This document shows, one piece after another, positions 12,540-25,739 of a stretch of DNA of 64,000 nt. Location of the stretch: contig NC_063049.1 of NCBI RefSeq assembly GCF_018812025.1, positions 8,445,037 to 8,509,036 on the forward strand, read 5' to 3'. The position numbers and the translations under genes were made by a program. How positions within the stretch are numbered: position 1 is the first letter of the stretch; every line of letters starts with the position of its first letter. The notes under the pieces are model-generated. The model had not been told where the DNA came from. It was given only the letters and a program-made list of their open reading frames with translations, and made no database searches. The DNA is from Megalobrama amblycephala. Lineage: Eukaryota; Chordata; Actinopteri; Cypriniformes; Xenocyprididae.

Positions 12540-15500
12540 AGGGGTCATAACATGGATTTTTTTTAAAATTTTAATATGTTTCTTGAGGTTCACTTATAGT
12601 TTTACAGTTTTTTGAACAAAAAAAAAAAAAAAAAAAAAAAACTGTGGAGAAATAATTATTTTCAAGTTTCATTCTGAGCCTTTGTCTGAAATGCTCAGCT
12701 TTTTAAGCCGCGGCTCCTTTAAAGCTTGTCCGTAAATGGCCACCGTTATGATTGGCTAACGTCATTGCCTAGGAAACAGTATCAACGGCCACTCACTATT
12801 GCACATGAGTAAGTGTTTTTAAAACCTTATCCATATAAAATCATTTATAGACAAAGCATTATGAATTTATTTATACAGTTTTTTTTTTTTTTATATGAGT
12901 TTGTGATGCAGCTGCTGTCATATTCAATACAGTTGACTGCTTCATCTTTCAACAAAAGTTTCTTTTCAAACTCTCCATAATACTGTGCCTCGTGTACAAA
13001 ACAAAATGCTCCGAACAAACATATAATCCTCTGACGTGATCTGGGATGTCATTAAAATAAACCATCCACTTGATTCCGGCTCTGGGATCCTTCTGTACAG
13101 AGACGCAAACAAACTGTTTAACTGGACGTGTCAGAGGGAACGTTGTTTCACTCTTCTATTTGTCCTGTTTTCGGCAGGCTCAAGTGTGTAGAGTATGCCA
13201 GAAACTGAACACACATCTGTATACTGTATCAGTGTAGACAGCATCAGCGATTATAATGGGTTCAGAAACTGAACACACATCTGTATACTGTATCCAGTGT
13301 AGACAGCATCAGTGATTATAATGGGTTCAGAAGCTGAACACACATCTGTATGCTGTATCAGTGTAGACAGCATCAGCGATTATAATGGGTTCAGAAACTG
13401 AACACACATCTGTATACTGTATCAGCGTAGACAGCGTCAGTCATTATAATGACTTCAGAAACTGAACACACATCTGTATACTGTATCCAGTGTAGACAGC
13501 ATCAGCAATTATAATGACTTCAGAAACTGAACACACATCTGTATACTGTATCAGCGTAGACAGCGTCAGCGGTTATAATGGGTTCAGAAACTGAACGCAC
13601 ATCTGTATACTGTATCCAGTGTAGACAGCATCAGTGATTATAATGACTTCAGAAACTGAACATACATCTGTATGCTGTATCCAGTGTAGACAGCATCAGC
13701 AATTATAATGGGTTCAGAAACTGAACACACATCTGTATACTGTATCCAGTGTAGACAGCATCAGCGATTATAATGACTTCAGAAACTGAACACACATCTG
13801 TATACTGTATCCAGTGTAGACAGCGTCAGCGGTTATAATGGGTTCAGAAACTGAACGCACATCTGTATACTGTATCCAGTGTAGACAGCATCAGTGATTA
13901 TAATGACTTCAGAAACTGAACATACATCTGTATGCTGTATCCAGTGTAGACAGCATCAGCAATTATAATGGGTTCAGAAACTGAACACACATCTGTATAC
14001 TGTATCCAGTGTAGACAGCATCAGCGATTATAATGGGTTCAGAAACTGAATGCACATCTGTATACTGTATCAGCGTAGACAGTGTCAGTGATTATAATGA
14101 CTTCAGAAACTGAACGCACATCTGTATGCTGTATCCAGTGTAGACAGCATCAGTGATTATAATGGGTTCAGAAGCTGAACGCACATCTGTATACTGTATC
14201 AGTGTAGACAGCATCAGCGATTATAATGGGTTCAGAAACTGAACGCACATCTGTATACTGTATCCAGTGTAGACAGCATCAGTGATTATAATGACTTCAG
14301 AAACTGAACATACATCTGTATGCTGTATCCAGTGTAGACAGCATCAGCAATTATAATGGGTTCAGAAACTGAACACACATCTGTATACTGTATCCAGTGT
14401 AGACAGCATCAGCGATTATAATGGGTTCAGAAACTGAATGCACATCTCTACACTGTATCCAGTGTAGACAGCATCAGTGATTATAATGACTTCAGAAACT
14501 GAACATACATCTGTATGCTGTATCCAGTGTAGACAGCATCAGCAATTATAATGGGTTCAGAAACTGAACACACATCTGTATACTGTATCCAGTGTAGACA
14601 GCATCAGCGATTATAATGGGTTCAGAAACTGAACGCACATCTGTATACTGTATCCAGTGTAGACAGCATCAGTGATTATAATGACTTCAGAAACTGAACA
14701 TACATCTGTATGCTGTATCCAGTGTAGACAGCATCAGCAATTATAATGGGTTCAGAAACTGAACACACATCTGTATACTGTATCCAGTGTAGACAGCATC
14801 AGCGATTATAATGGGTTCAGAAACTGAATGCACATCTGTATACTGTATCAGCGTAGACAGTGTCAGTGATTATAATGACTTCAGAAACTGAACGCACATC
14901 TGTATGCTGTATCCAGTGTAGACAGCATCAGTGATTATAATGGGTTCAGAAGCTGAACGCACATCTGTATACTGTATCAGTGTAGACAGCATCAGCGATT
15001 ATAATGGGTTCAGAAACTGAACGCACATCTGTATACTGTATCCAGTGTAGACAGCATCAGTGATTATAATGACTTCAGAAACTGAACATACATCTGTATG
15101 CTGTATCCAGTGTAGACAGCATCAGCAATTATAATGGGTTCAGAAACTGAACACACATCTGTATACTGTATCCAGTGTAGACAGCATCAGCGATTATAAT
15201 GGGTTCAGAAACTGAACGCACATCTGTATACTGTATCCAGTGTAGACAGCATCAGTGATTATAATGACTTCAGAAACTGAACATACATCTGTATGCTGTA
15301 TCCAGTGTAGACAGCATCAGCAATTATAATGGGTTCAGAAACTGAACACACATCTGTATACTGTATCCAGTGTAGACAGCATCAGCGATTATAATGGGTT
15401 CAGAAACTGAATGCACATCTCTACACTGTATCCAGTGTAGACAGCATCAGTGATTATAATGGGTTCAGAAGCTGAACGCACATCTGTATACTGTATCAGT

Positions 15501-16122
15501 GTAGACAGCATCAGCGATTATAATGGGTTCAGAAACTGAACGCACATCTGTATACTGTATCAGTGTAGACAGCATCAGCGATTATAATGACTTCAGAAAC
15601 TGAATGCACATCTCTACACTGTATCCAGTGTAGACAGCATCAGCGATTATAATGGGTTCAGAAACTGAATGCACATCTCTACACTGTATCCAGTGTAGAC
15701 AGCTTCAGCGGTTATAATGGGTTCAGAAACTGAACACACATCTGTATAATGTATCCAGTGTAGACAGTGTCAGCGGTTATAATGGGTTCTATTTGCTTTT
15801 GACGTGTTGCTCACATCCAGTGTTGGCGAATGTTAGCCGTTAAGAGACTGAATGCCAGTGGGTGGAGCCTATTGTGTGATGATGTATAACTAATCGTCAA
15901 TGTCTTGCTCTGGAGGCAGTCATATGCAAATGTATTTGTCCCTGTGACATCACAGATCCTGCAATATCAACACAAACCATTTCTGGAGCTTGATTAAAAA
16001 TGATTTGTTTATAATGAGAAGGATATTTTAAGCTCTGAAACTTGTAGGATCCTTTAATGGTACAAAGACCCATTATATGTCAAAAGATCAAGGCAAATTT
16101 GATTTCTCATGTCATGACCCCT
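12540..16122. mobile_element. TTAA-flanked DNA element carrying a large minisatellite
   Basis: The left end AGGGGTCATAACATGG and the inverted right end AGGGGTCATGACATG are terminal repeats, each flanked by TTAA (12536-12539 and 16123-16126). The 13199-15789 minisatellite lies inside, so about 70% of this 3.6-kb element is tandem array. No transposase was seen. Confidence 0.75.
13199..15789. repeat. Minisatellite, about 40 copies of a 64-65 bp unit, with higher-order structure
   Basis: The unit is anchored by CAGAAACTGAA, CACATCTGTATACTGTAT, GTGTAGACAGCATCAG and ATTATAATG. Length alternates between 64 bp (TATCAGTG) and 65 bp (TATCCAGTG). Three unit types, marked by CGCACATC, CATACATC and CACACATC after CTGAA, recur as a trimer near 13597, 13853, 14243, 14633, 15022 and 15217. 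A further copy, with a variant first unit, starts near 14438. The block starting at 14041 reappears at 14819, 778 bp (12 units) later. Confidence 0.97.
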
Positions 16123-16126
16123 TTAA

Positions 16127-17856
16127 GGTATAACACACTGCAGTAGTTTCTATAGGTTGTTTGCAGTGATGTATGTTGGAGCGAGACTGACAGGTTTAAA
16201 CCCCAGCTGACGAACACACTCCACTCACCCGACGTATTCTAATATCTCAATAAACACCTGGCTCAGACTCACGTCACACCTGTGCTTTTCCGTGGTTAGA
16301 CAGCAAGTCGTCGGGAGACCAATGCACCTGCCGAACACCCCTCCATAACTCCTGTTGGAACGCTGCTCTCAACAGGAATCACGTGGGATTAGTGTGTGGC
16401 GTCACCGGAGAGTTCAGATGCACATTTGTGTGGAATATTTGCAGATTAGAACAGTTTAAACCCTTTATTGCTGTGATTTATTGTAAGAGGAAACAGTTTA
16501 AAAGTGAAATTAAATTATACAGGCACAGACCATGTGGCAGGCTGTTTTCATAATCACTTTGCAATTGTGATGTTAAAATCCATGAGGAATATCACATAAA
16601 TTTCAGGCAAGTGCCTAAATCTTTAATCGTGTTTAAAAGTGTGAATAAATCCAAACTGCAAATATAAGTATACATAATTATTTTTTGATATTAGCAAGGA
16701 GAACCAATTTTGCCTTAACAGGCTTCAAGCTCATGCACGTCAAGACTGTTTTCTGCTGAAAAAGCTAAACTTTTCCAGTGAAACATCAGGAAGGTATTAG
16801 TGCATGTTATACGCACTAATCTGATGTAATGTGATTTTATGTGAACACCAGCATGAGGCTATACCACAATTTTCATAAACACACCACATTAAATTGTTTA
16901 AATTCAATAAGCATATGCCTCTAAATGCGGCAACGCCATTGGGACTGGGCTGTTGATCAATATTATTGCACACTTCCCACTCTATCAATTTAGTGTCTGC
17001 TAAGGGTTCATTATCCACTCTAATACTGAGGCTTAATTTAAAGAGGAAAACGAGGAATATATTAACAGTCCCTTTACCCAACGGTATTTATTAATTTCAC
17101 ACAACAGCACACATTCAGTAACTCACCTCACTGAATTTCCATGCAGATGAGAGAGAACTACTTCTAATATGGAAAATAAAAACTCTATTTTCCATCAGAA
17201 GGACTGCCAGAAAGCCATCTAAATAGGTCAACACACATATTATAACAATTTTTAACAACAAATTTGTAATTTGCTAGAATTAAATGCCTCAACAAAAACT
17301 TCAAATGACTCTATTACAAGTACATAATGTCAGTTAGTAATAACCAGTTGCACGCTTTCACTAGATTTGAAACAAATCCCGCTACAATGCGATTTCTGAG
17401 TGCTAATAGCTGTTTGGCTTAGAGCTGAGCTTCAGTCTTAATGAGGACTGATCCAAACTCCAGAAGTCATTTGGATGCTCTTTGTAATTATGCAAATGAA
17501 GGTGCATGTTTGATGAGGCTCAGTGCAGAACTCAGTGTCTGTGACTGTGATCCAGGCAGGTGTTTCATCCTTCAGTTCAATCACAGTACAGATGAACAGA
17601 GCGTCTGAATCCCACAAACACACACAGAGGATTATAGTCAAAACCATGATGAGTGATCATTACACTGTGTCATTTATTCAAAGGTTCTAGTGCAAAATTA
17701 TTTATTATCAGTGGCACTTTGCTCAACGTTTTATTGATGGGAAATATGTACAGAGATGTTGAATAGTTTTAATTATTGTTCTATTGCACTGTTATTGTTA
17801 AAACAGTTTTTTGTCTGTTTATATGTTTCATTCTCAAGGCTCTGTAGGCTTGTGCT
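16127..17856. other. Mostly unique non-coding sequence
   Basis: No gene. The part at 16150-16450 is GC-balanced and free of repeat ends and could be a conserved block. The rest is AT-rich. Frames of 94 and 69 codons on the minus strand have no recognisable domain. Confidence 0.35.
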
Positions 17857-18717
17857 TTAAAGGCTCAGTTCACTTTTCCTGATAATTTACTCACCTCCAT
17901 GTCATCCAAGATATTTATGTCTTTCTTTCTTCATTTGAAAAGAAATGAAGGTTTTTGAGGAAAACAATCCAGGATTTTTCTCCATATAATGGACTTCACT
18001 GGGGTTCAACGGGTTGAAGGTCCAAATGTCAGTTTCAGTGCAGCTTCAAAGAGCTCTACATGATCCCAGACGAGGAATAAGAGTCTTATCTAGAGAAAAT
18101 ATCATTTTCTAAAAAAAATAAAAATAAAATAAATTATATACTTTTTAACCACAAATGTTAACTGCGATGTTCCACGCATAATCATGTTGGAAAGGTCACG
18201 CGTGATGTAGGAAGTACTGCAGTAGGGCGAAAAAAATCCATCTCATTTTCTCCTCCAACTTCAAAATCATCCGACAATGCCATTTGACTTTGCACGTTCA
18301 GTTTGTAAACACTGGATCGGTACTTCCACCTACGTCACGCATTACCTTTCCAACGTGATTATGTAATGCCTGGCACATTGCAGAGCAGTGCAAAATGAGC
18401 ATTTATGATTAAAAAGTATATCATTTTTATTTATTTTTTTTTTTTTCAGAAAATGACTGATCGTTTCTCTAGATAAGACTCTTATTCCTCATCTGGGATC
18501 ATGTAGAGCTCTTTGAAGCTGCACTGAAACTGACATTTGGACCTTCAACCCGTTGAACCCCAGTGAAGTCCACTATATGGAGAAAAATCCTGGAATGTTT
18601 TCCTCAAAAACCTTAATTTCATTTCAACTGAAGAAAGAAAGACATGAACATCTTGGATGTCATGGGGGTGAGTAAATTATCTGGAAATTTGAATTCTGAA
18701 GTGAACTAATGCTTTAA
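17857..18717. mobile_element. Foldback TTAA-type element, AGGCTCAGTTCACTTTTCC ends
   Basis: A palindrome of about 860 bp. Both arms carry CTCACC(T/C)CCATGTCATCC(A)AG, ACGGGTTGAAGGTCCAAATG and AGACGAGGAATAAGAGTC or their complements. It ends in TTAAAG-type borders. Family members are at 877-1195, 20392-20639, 31756-32509, 33521-34327 and 43000-43889. It resembles the Angel/Kolobok foldback group of cyprinids; the assignment is from memory. Confidence 0.85.
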
Positions 18718-18983
18718 TAATAAATACAGTACAATAAAAAATCAAATGTTAATTGCTAATAAAGTCATCCTAAATATAAAATAATTATGTGTAAAATAAT
18801 CTAATTTATCTTCTTTCCCCTATTGGGACAGTTATTTCTCTTTGAGAATATTGACTGTGTTTTCACTCAGATACTGTTATGTTGATAATTGCAAACAGAC
18901 TTTTCTCTATAATCATTTCTATTTTTGACATTTCCTCAAACTGTCATATTCATTTTCTCATGTTACACTTGTTACTGGACATC

Positions 18984-18986
<3 letters not shown>

Positions 18987-19060
<74 letters not shown>
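18987..19060. repeat. (TA)n microsatellite
   Basis: A perfect 74-bp TA tract followed by a short CA tract. Confidence 0.98.
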
Positions 19061-19064
<4 letters not shown>

Positions 19065-19990
19065 CACACACACAAAATAAAACATGATTTAAAATCATGT
19101 CTGAACTAATCTCAAATACAGATCACAGGTTAGCCGACGAGATTCAATGCAGGTTTAACTCATTATTTAAGATTAGGAAGAACAAATTTGTTGCTGAAAA
19201 TCCCATATTGACTGACGATTACTCTTAAGATTTGGAGGAATATGAGTGCGTTATATCCCTGTTCGAAACACATAACACCTGCTGTAGATTCACTTCACGA
19301 AACCCTGAAGATTTATAATCCTACCCGTGATGTTTATTATAAGATGAACATGCATAAAGTCATGAGGTTATGGCATCAAGCTCTTGGAAGAGAGGCTGTA
19401 TTGGGTATTACAGGGCGTATTGATCGTGGTGTGTATAAAAAACCTCAGCTTGTAGGACAATTCGCTCTGCAGTTTAGAGGAATTCTGTTGCCATTCAAAC
19501 TGAAGATACACTCTGAGAGAAGTCTGTAAAAATAGGGCCCAATGCACTTGCACTTAATATGCATTTAATATGAAGGAATATTCTGTATTGATTTTTCAAA
19601 GGTGTTTTGTCCGTATTTTGAATATCACTTTGCATTGTTGTTGCACATTAGAGGTGAAGGAAATGTTAGTAAACTTATTAGATAATGTCCTGTCAGAAAA
19701 TTGCCAGTGCCTTTTCTGTTTTTCAACTGTTTGTTTTTTTTTCTGCACAGCCCAGTCTAACAGAGACACACATGCAGCATGATAACCTGGAGTGTCCTGA
19801 TCATGGTATTCATGAAAAGACGAAATTGAGTGTAGCATAAATCTGTAGCTTCGGGCGAAATCAGCACCCCTGCATTACACCACATGAACTCTTTCTATCT
19901 GAGTGATGCAGAGGGCATAATGAAACTTCAGTAGAGAGACTGGCAGGTGGAGGGTTTGTGTTGTATTCTGGGTAGAGCTTCTCAAAACAT
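19061..19990. other. Unassigned; one 95-codon open frame
   Basis: The frame at 19242-19529 (+) starts MSALYPCSKHITPAVD and has no domain I recognise. No splice-linked neighbours are visible. It may be a degraded transposon fragment. Confidence 0.3.
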
Positions 19991-20140
19991 ACTTAATACA
20001 GATCAGGGTTGGGGAAGCTACTTGAATTGTAGTTTGTCAAAATACAAACTACTTATAATTTGAAGCTGTTAAAACACAGTAACTGTTACACGATTTATTA
20101 TAAATTATTTATCTGTGCACATCATCATTATTTTAATTCG
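19990..20140 (+). repeat. hAT-like terminal fragment
   Basis: CAGGGTTGGGGAAGCTACTT is the style of hAT-type ends common in fish. It fades out after about 150 bp. Confidence 0.4.
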
Positions 20141-20391
20141 TTCCTCATAATCTTTAATCAAAATATCTTCCCCTCCCTCGTGCAGCGACATCTCTTCTCT
20201 TCTCTTCTCTGATGACGAGGGCGGGGCAACCTGTCACTCACATGAGATCCACCAATAACAAACCAAAACCATCCAATCAAATTCCCCATGGACAAAGTCA
20301 AGCCCCGCCCAACATTTGTTCTTGTTCGAGAAGCAGTTTCACTTAAATGTGTGGAAGAAAAGACTTTTGCAACATACATTTAATGCCGACT

Positions 20392-20639
20392 TTAAAGGAT
20401 TAGTTCACTTCAGAATTAAAATTTCCTGATAATTTGCTCACCCCCATGTCATCCATGATGTTTATGACTTTCTTTCTTCAGTCGAAAAGAAATTAAGGTT
20501 TTTGAGGAAAACATTCCAGGATTTTTTTCCATATAATCCTGGAATGTTTTCCTCAAAAACCTTAATTTCTTTTTGACTGAAGAAAGAAAGACAGTAAATT
20601 ATCAGGAAATTCTCAATCTGAATTTAACTAATCCTTTAA
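20392..20639. mobile_element. Short foldback element of the 17857 family
   Basis: The arms TTTAAAGGATTAGTTCACTT and their complement (ACTAATCCTTTAA) enclose only about 250 bp, with GGAAAACATTCCAGGATTTT facing its complement at the centre. It is an internal-deletion derivative. Confidence 0.88.
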
Positions 20640-20991
20640 GGGGTCAATATAATTATAACTAAATATTTTGAAGATTTATTAATTGCGATTTTGATTAATC
20701 CCAGTAACTAAATGCTTTTGTTCCCATTCACCAAAAAAATTCACTTATAAAAGTTGCTAATAATAGTTTTACTATTCATTAAACTAGAGGCATCCTAATT
20801 ACAAACACGTAACAGTAGCATTTCACTCAATTTTTCGCTACAAATTTGCTTACATTATTATTATTTCTCTAACACTAAAATAAATAACTTCCCAACACTT
20901 TTGCATTAGTTCAGTCTAATGTTTTCTTCTTCCTATGTTGTTACTCACTGGGAATAGTAACCTATTATCGCAAAAGGTGTATGTTTAAGGT

Positions 20992-21258
20992 CACACTTTA
21001 GTTGAGGGTCCAATTCTCTTTATTAACTAAGACTTTTGCCTCAATAAACTCCTAATTACTGCTCATTAATAATTAGTAAGGTAGTTGTTAAGTTTAAGTA
21101 TTGTGTAGGATTAAGGGATGTAGAATATGATCATGCAGAATAATGCATTAATATGTGCTTTAAAAGTACTAATAAACAGCCAATATCCTAGTAATATGCA
21201 TGCTAATAAACAACTAGATTAATGGTGAGAAATGTACCCTAAACTAAAGTGTTAAACT
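20992..21258. mobile_element. MITE, CACTTTAGTT type, copy 1
   Basis: It shares TTAGTAAGGTAGTTGTTAAG and ACTAATAAACAGCCAA with 59304-59545. Its ends, CACTTTAGTT and CTAAAGTGTTAA, are inverted repeats. Confidence 0.8.
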
Positions 21259-21259
21259 T

Positions 21260-22000
21260 TAAGACATAGGTAAGTGATTAATGTCACTATAGTCAACACT
21301 GATGCAGGTCTTTACACATGATCTGATCCTGTCCTTCGTATCTCTTCACATCCATTTGATGAACTGTTTTGCGTACACGAGCGCGCACGTGTCTTTTTGA
21401 CCAGCTAAAGTGCGGGAATGAAGTGCATGGATTGGTAGTGATTATGAACTAGACTGGGATAAGCCCTGTTGTTATTATGCAGATTAGGCTTGCGATGCAG
21501 CATATTGTACAGATGCAGGGCAGCAGCTGCTGGTGCAGATGGCTGTTGTACGGCTCCATCAGCACACAGCTATTGTCTCCACTCCGATTGTTCTGAGACC
21601 AGAGAGGAGGGCTTCCGAACAACCCAAATGCAGTGAATTACGAAAGAGAAACGGAGAGCAGACAGCAAATTTATACACACGAGGCCGTGGGGACGGCGAC
21701 GTGCCGAACAGACACGCAGTCATCTACATACACGCCAACATGGTGGCGCCAGTCAACTATACCACACGGAGACGCCGTGCAATGCAGTAATGCACACAGA
21801 CATATGCTGAACCGCTGCTGTTGTTTTGTGCTGGTGCTGTTTAATCGCTGATGGAGAAAGGAAATATTTGATTTGATAAATGTTGTGTTTACAAAGCAGG
21901 CCTTGATCTTGCAGATGAATTTAAGTTCCCAAATGTGATATAGCAAGCATCTTTCTTTCTCTCTCTCGTGGGTGGTGTTTATCACGCAGGACTCAGGTAT
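21260..22000. promoter_or_regulatory. Possible conserved non-coding block
   Basis: Unique-looking, GC-balanced sequence, strongest at 21380-21700. Several overlapping short frames in both strands have no domain. Function is unknown. Confidence 0.25.
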
Positions 22001-22099
22001 AATTATTCCATATATTAAATCCCTGATAATTCTCCTTTAATTTACACTTCCGCTTCTGATCAACTCTACAGTATCATATAGGGGTTACACTGACTAGGT

Positions 22100-22397
22100 T
22101 ATTGGTTCATGTTGACTTGCTGTAGATTGCTATACAATACTTAAAGGACATGTAAAGGACATATATTTTTGAGAAGGTTTCTACACTTGACCTCACTGAA
22201 TTTCATTGCCCACACACACAGAAAAGACAATTTTGCAGAGACATGAGAGTGAGAATGATGACAGAATTTAAATTTTTGGGTGAACTATCTCTTTATGTTG
22301 CGCTTCTATAGTGACGTCAGGAGGAAAATTCCTTTGTTCACAAACTGTGTCCCAATATAGCTCTAGCTAAAAGCTTAAAAATTAGCTGAACAATTAA

Positions 22398-22461
<64 letters not shown>

Positions 22462-23152
22462 GAGTTTGGTTCCAAAACGCAATAACTCCATTTTGATTAA
22501 TTTGAGTAAAAAGGTGTTTTCTTTACCAAGAAAGTGGCAAGATGAAAACCACTATTTTCTGTTTCAAACTTTCACATAGCATCTTTTGGTTATAAAAACA
22601 TAAAAAATTCAAATCTACATTTTGATTTTGATTATTTTTTTCCCCAAAATGCAATAAATCCATGACACTTTTTTTCAAAATGCAATTAATCCATCAATAT
22701 AAAAGTTATTTTTCAAATTGAAATTACACAACAAAGTAAGTTGATTCATATACATGACAGAGTCTAAACTTTGCCAATATTTATCTTATATACAGGCATT
22801 TTACTAAAAATACATTCAGCCGTCGCTCCCAAAATGAATCTTGCTAATGTTATAAATTATTTGTCATTACCGATTAAAGAGTATCTGGCGCCACCGCACG
22901 GTTAAATAAACACATTTGCTGAGTACATTGGTATTAAAAACGGCTTTTAAAAAAGCCTTCAATGGAGCGCTGTGATCGGTTGAGCGGATATATCGCGTTC
23001 TGCAGAGAAGGGAGCGTTTTGGAAAGAAAGGGAGAAAACATGACAGAATAACACGACGGATATCGCATTTTGCGCAAAATTAATAAATGACTTTTCAATA
23101 CCGACCAGATACAATACTGATTTTGGTGGAAACTCAATTTTTTGAAAATGGC

Positions 23153-23207
<55 letters not shown>

Positions 23208-23232
23208 TATATATATATATATATATATATAT
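22100..23232. repeat. AT microsatellites and degraded foldback pieces
   Basis: A (AT)n tract at 22400-22458 and a second at 23154-23232, broken once by ACAGAT, flank an AT-rich repeat with CCAAAACGCAATAA/CCAAAATGCAATAA words (22490-22690). TTTTTGGGTGAACTATC at 22277-22293 is a foldback end. Confidence 0.7.
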
Positions 23233-23727
23233 GAGACATATCCATGAGACGGAAAACCAGAAATATGTGCTCTGAAATGCAGTGACACACATACAAGACT
23301 TCGCAAAGAGTGACTAAGTTAACCAGGTTTATACAGACAGAATTTAACAAGGGGTAATGAGAAACAGCTAAAACTAATCAAGGGTAATGAGTCCAGGTAA
23401 AAGATTCTGGGATACTTAGTTCATGGAGGAATGACAATGTTCTGGGAAGAAGTGCCCTCTGGTGGATATCCTGGGCACTCTAACTGGTGATCGTAACACT
23501 GTTAGTGCAGTTCATTTGAATAATGTGTGAACACTGCCATCCGAACCTTGGTGCGCATCAAACAAGCGGACTGAGGCCCACGTTTTCAGCTTCCATACAA
23601 ACTCTGGTGGGATTCGACTGAAATATGAATGGAACACAGACCAAAGACATCTAAACGAATCAAAACAGGACATGATGTCACAAGATGCGACCCTAAAAAG
23701 GACAGTATTCTCAAGCATAACTGGGCT

Positions 23728-24020
23728 GCATCCGAAATCACATACTCTCGAGTAGGTACTTATTTTGAATAAATTATTTCTTCACGACCACTAAAAAAGT
23801 GTGTTCTGTATAGTATGAATGCCTGTAGTATGTACGTTTTACATGTACGTACTACATTTGCCATGCTGTCATTATCATGTGACCTTTCCAGCAACAGTTG
23901 TGTCGCTTCACCTCCATTCATAAATCCTCTCCCGTGGCCTCATGGGATAGTAAAGTGTCCATTGTATGTGCACTTCAGAATCTCGCTGGAAGTAGTCTAG
24001 GTACTTTTTGCTTACTCTTT
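23728..24020. repeat. Dispersed GCATCCGAAATC repeat
   Basis: GGGCTGCATCCGAAATCACA followed by TAGTATGAATG and AGTATGTACG words is a fish interspersed repeat motif. The coding-looking frames across it are unsupported. Confidence 0.55.
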
Positions 24021-24029
24021 TATGAGTAC

Positions 24030-24260
24030 AGTGAAGGAAGTACATTTTATTTATATAGCACATTTAAACATATCCAAAGTGCTAAAGTAAAAAGTAAAGA
24101 AAAATAAAATGAAAACAGAGTAAAACCAAACAAAACAGAAAATAAAACAGGAGTATGATAATATTAAAATGCCAGGGAGTAGAAATATGGTTTCAATTTT
24201 GATTTAAAAATGGTTATGGAAGGTGCAAGGCAGATGTCCAGAGGGTCACCGTGATTTTGC
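24030..24260 (-). pseudogene. LINE 3'-end fragment, minus strand
   Basis: TTTATTTATATAGCACATTT and CCAAAGTGCTAAAGTA match the LINE tail at 7165-7210. Only the 3' end is present. Confidence 0.6.
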
Positions 24261-24264
24261 CAAG

Positions 24265-24520
24265 TAAGACATGTTCCTGGGTCAACATCTTTGTTGATCC
24301 TGGAACAACATTCCAGTCAACCAATCAGATTTGAGGGACAAGTTTACCATTTATGTCAAGTTTAGGCTTACAACCAGGGTTAGGTGCTTCTACATCAATG
24401 TTATTCACCTATCTTTCCCCTCTGATTTTAGGGATGGGTTATGGGTAGGATTAGGTTTAGGGGTAGGAATAGGGTTAGGACTGCATTTTCAGACTGGAAT
24501 GTTGTTCCAGCATCAACAAA
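24265..24520. repeat. Palindromic repeat with GGTTAGG-like core
   Basis: CTGGAACAACATTCCAGTC (24300) faces GACTGGAATGTTGTTCCAG (24492) as an inverted repeat. Between them GGGTTA/GGATTAGG words (24362-24478) look telomere-like but are irregular. Confidence 0.7.
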
Positions 24521-24759
24521 ATATGTGCCGCAGTGTTGCCCATTACAGTTCGATACAGTCTTCAGAAGTCTTCATCTCTTAGCAGATGATCTTTGTTTGT
24601 GTGCAACGGAGGAATTCCTGTTACTGTTTTGACTCCTTTACACACTTCTCGAGTTCTCAGCTAGTGAAAAAATACCATCATATTGTACACACATACAATA
24701 TGATGGTATTGTATACTGTCGCCTTTGGCTTGCTTAGTTGGGGACACTTGACATTTGAC

Positions 24760-24950
24760 TTGACATTTGATATTCAACAGTATTCTTGACATTTATTCAA
24801 CAGTGCTTTTGATCTGTCTGCATTGACACTATTCTTTAAGAGCTGCTGTGCAGCCAAATTATATACCAGTTATCACTGTAAAGCTGCTTTGACACAATCT
24901 GCATTGTAAAAAAGCGCTTTATAAATAAAGGTGACTTGACTTGACATACA
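24760..24950 (+). pseudogene. LINE 3' tail
   Basis: The phrase GTAAAGCTGCTTTGACACAA, then AGCGCTTTATAAATAAAGGT and GACTTGACTTGAC, is a recognisable fish L2-type 3' end. A diverged copy lies at 28370-28430. Confidence 0.65.
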
Positions 24951-25739
24951 ATGAGCGCATTTAGCCCAGCACACAGCATTGTTGTGGCTGTTCGGCATAT
25001 GTCATAAAAGCCTTTTTTGTTGTTGTTTTGTATAGGTTTGGTCTTAAAAGTTACAATGTGAAAAGCAAACCAGAAATAAACACGTTTTTGCTGTTAAAAT
25101 GTCGAGACGCAGGTCAGTGGAACAAAAAAAGAGGAAGGTCAAGAGATGGGTTTTTTAAAAATTAAAATTCTTTTAACTTGAGCACCGCATTTTTAGAATG
25201 CCGTGTCATGCGTGAGATGCCTCAAAAGACGTGAGACACGAGCACAACGGTTAAAGACGTCTGTCTAGTGCTTGTTTACAATGAAAAACAATGGAAAAGC
25301 AGCACAGTGGAATATAAAAATGCATTCTGTGAGAACTAAATGTGAAATTTTCGGTTTTGGTCCAGACCAAAAGAACCAAGAGAACTGAACTACAAGTGTG
25401 AACACAGATTTCTGGCTCAGTGCAGGAGAAATACCTAATTTAGAGTAATCAGCATTTAAAGATATGTATTGTAAGTGCAATAAAATAAACACAAAAAGTG
25501 TATTTTGGAACATTTCTTTCCACTAGACTAAAACAACATGTTATGAAAAGCCAAATATACTAAAATCTCAAAATTGACCAATGCATGAAAAACTGTAGTG
25601 TCTTGAAAATGTAAACTGTTGCTTAGCATTCACAAAACATATTATAAACAACCATGCTAGTAACACAGACATCTGAGATGATCTGAAAATAATCAAATGC
25701 TGCCAATGGCTAAGAGAAACTAAGTAAGTGGATCATGAC
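24951..25739. other. Unassigned AT-rich sequence
   Basis: No gene, repeat end or RNA that I can support. Confidence 0.4.

Noticed and set aside
13199..15789. CRISPR-like array
   Set aside because: Units are contiguous direct repeats without unique spacers, in a vertebrate genome.
24362..24478. Interstitial telomeric repeat
   Set aside because: GGTTAGG-like words are irregular and lie between inverted-repeat arms of a dispersed element.
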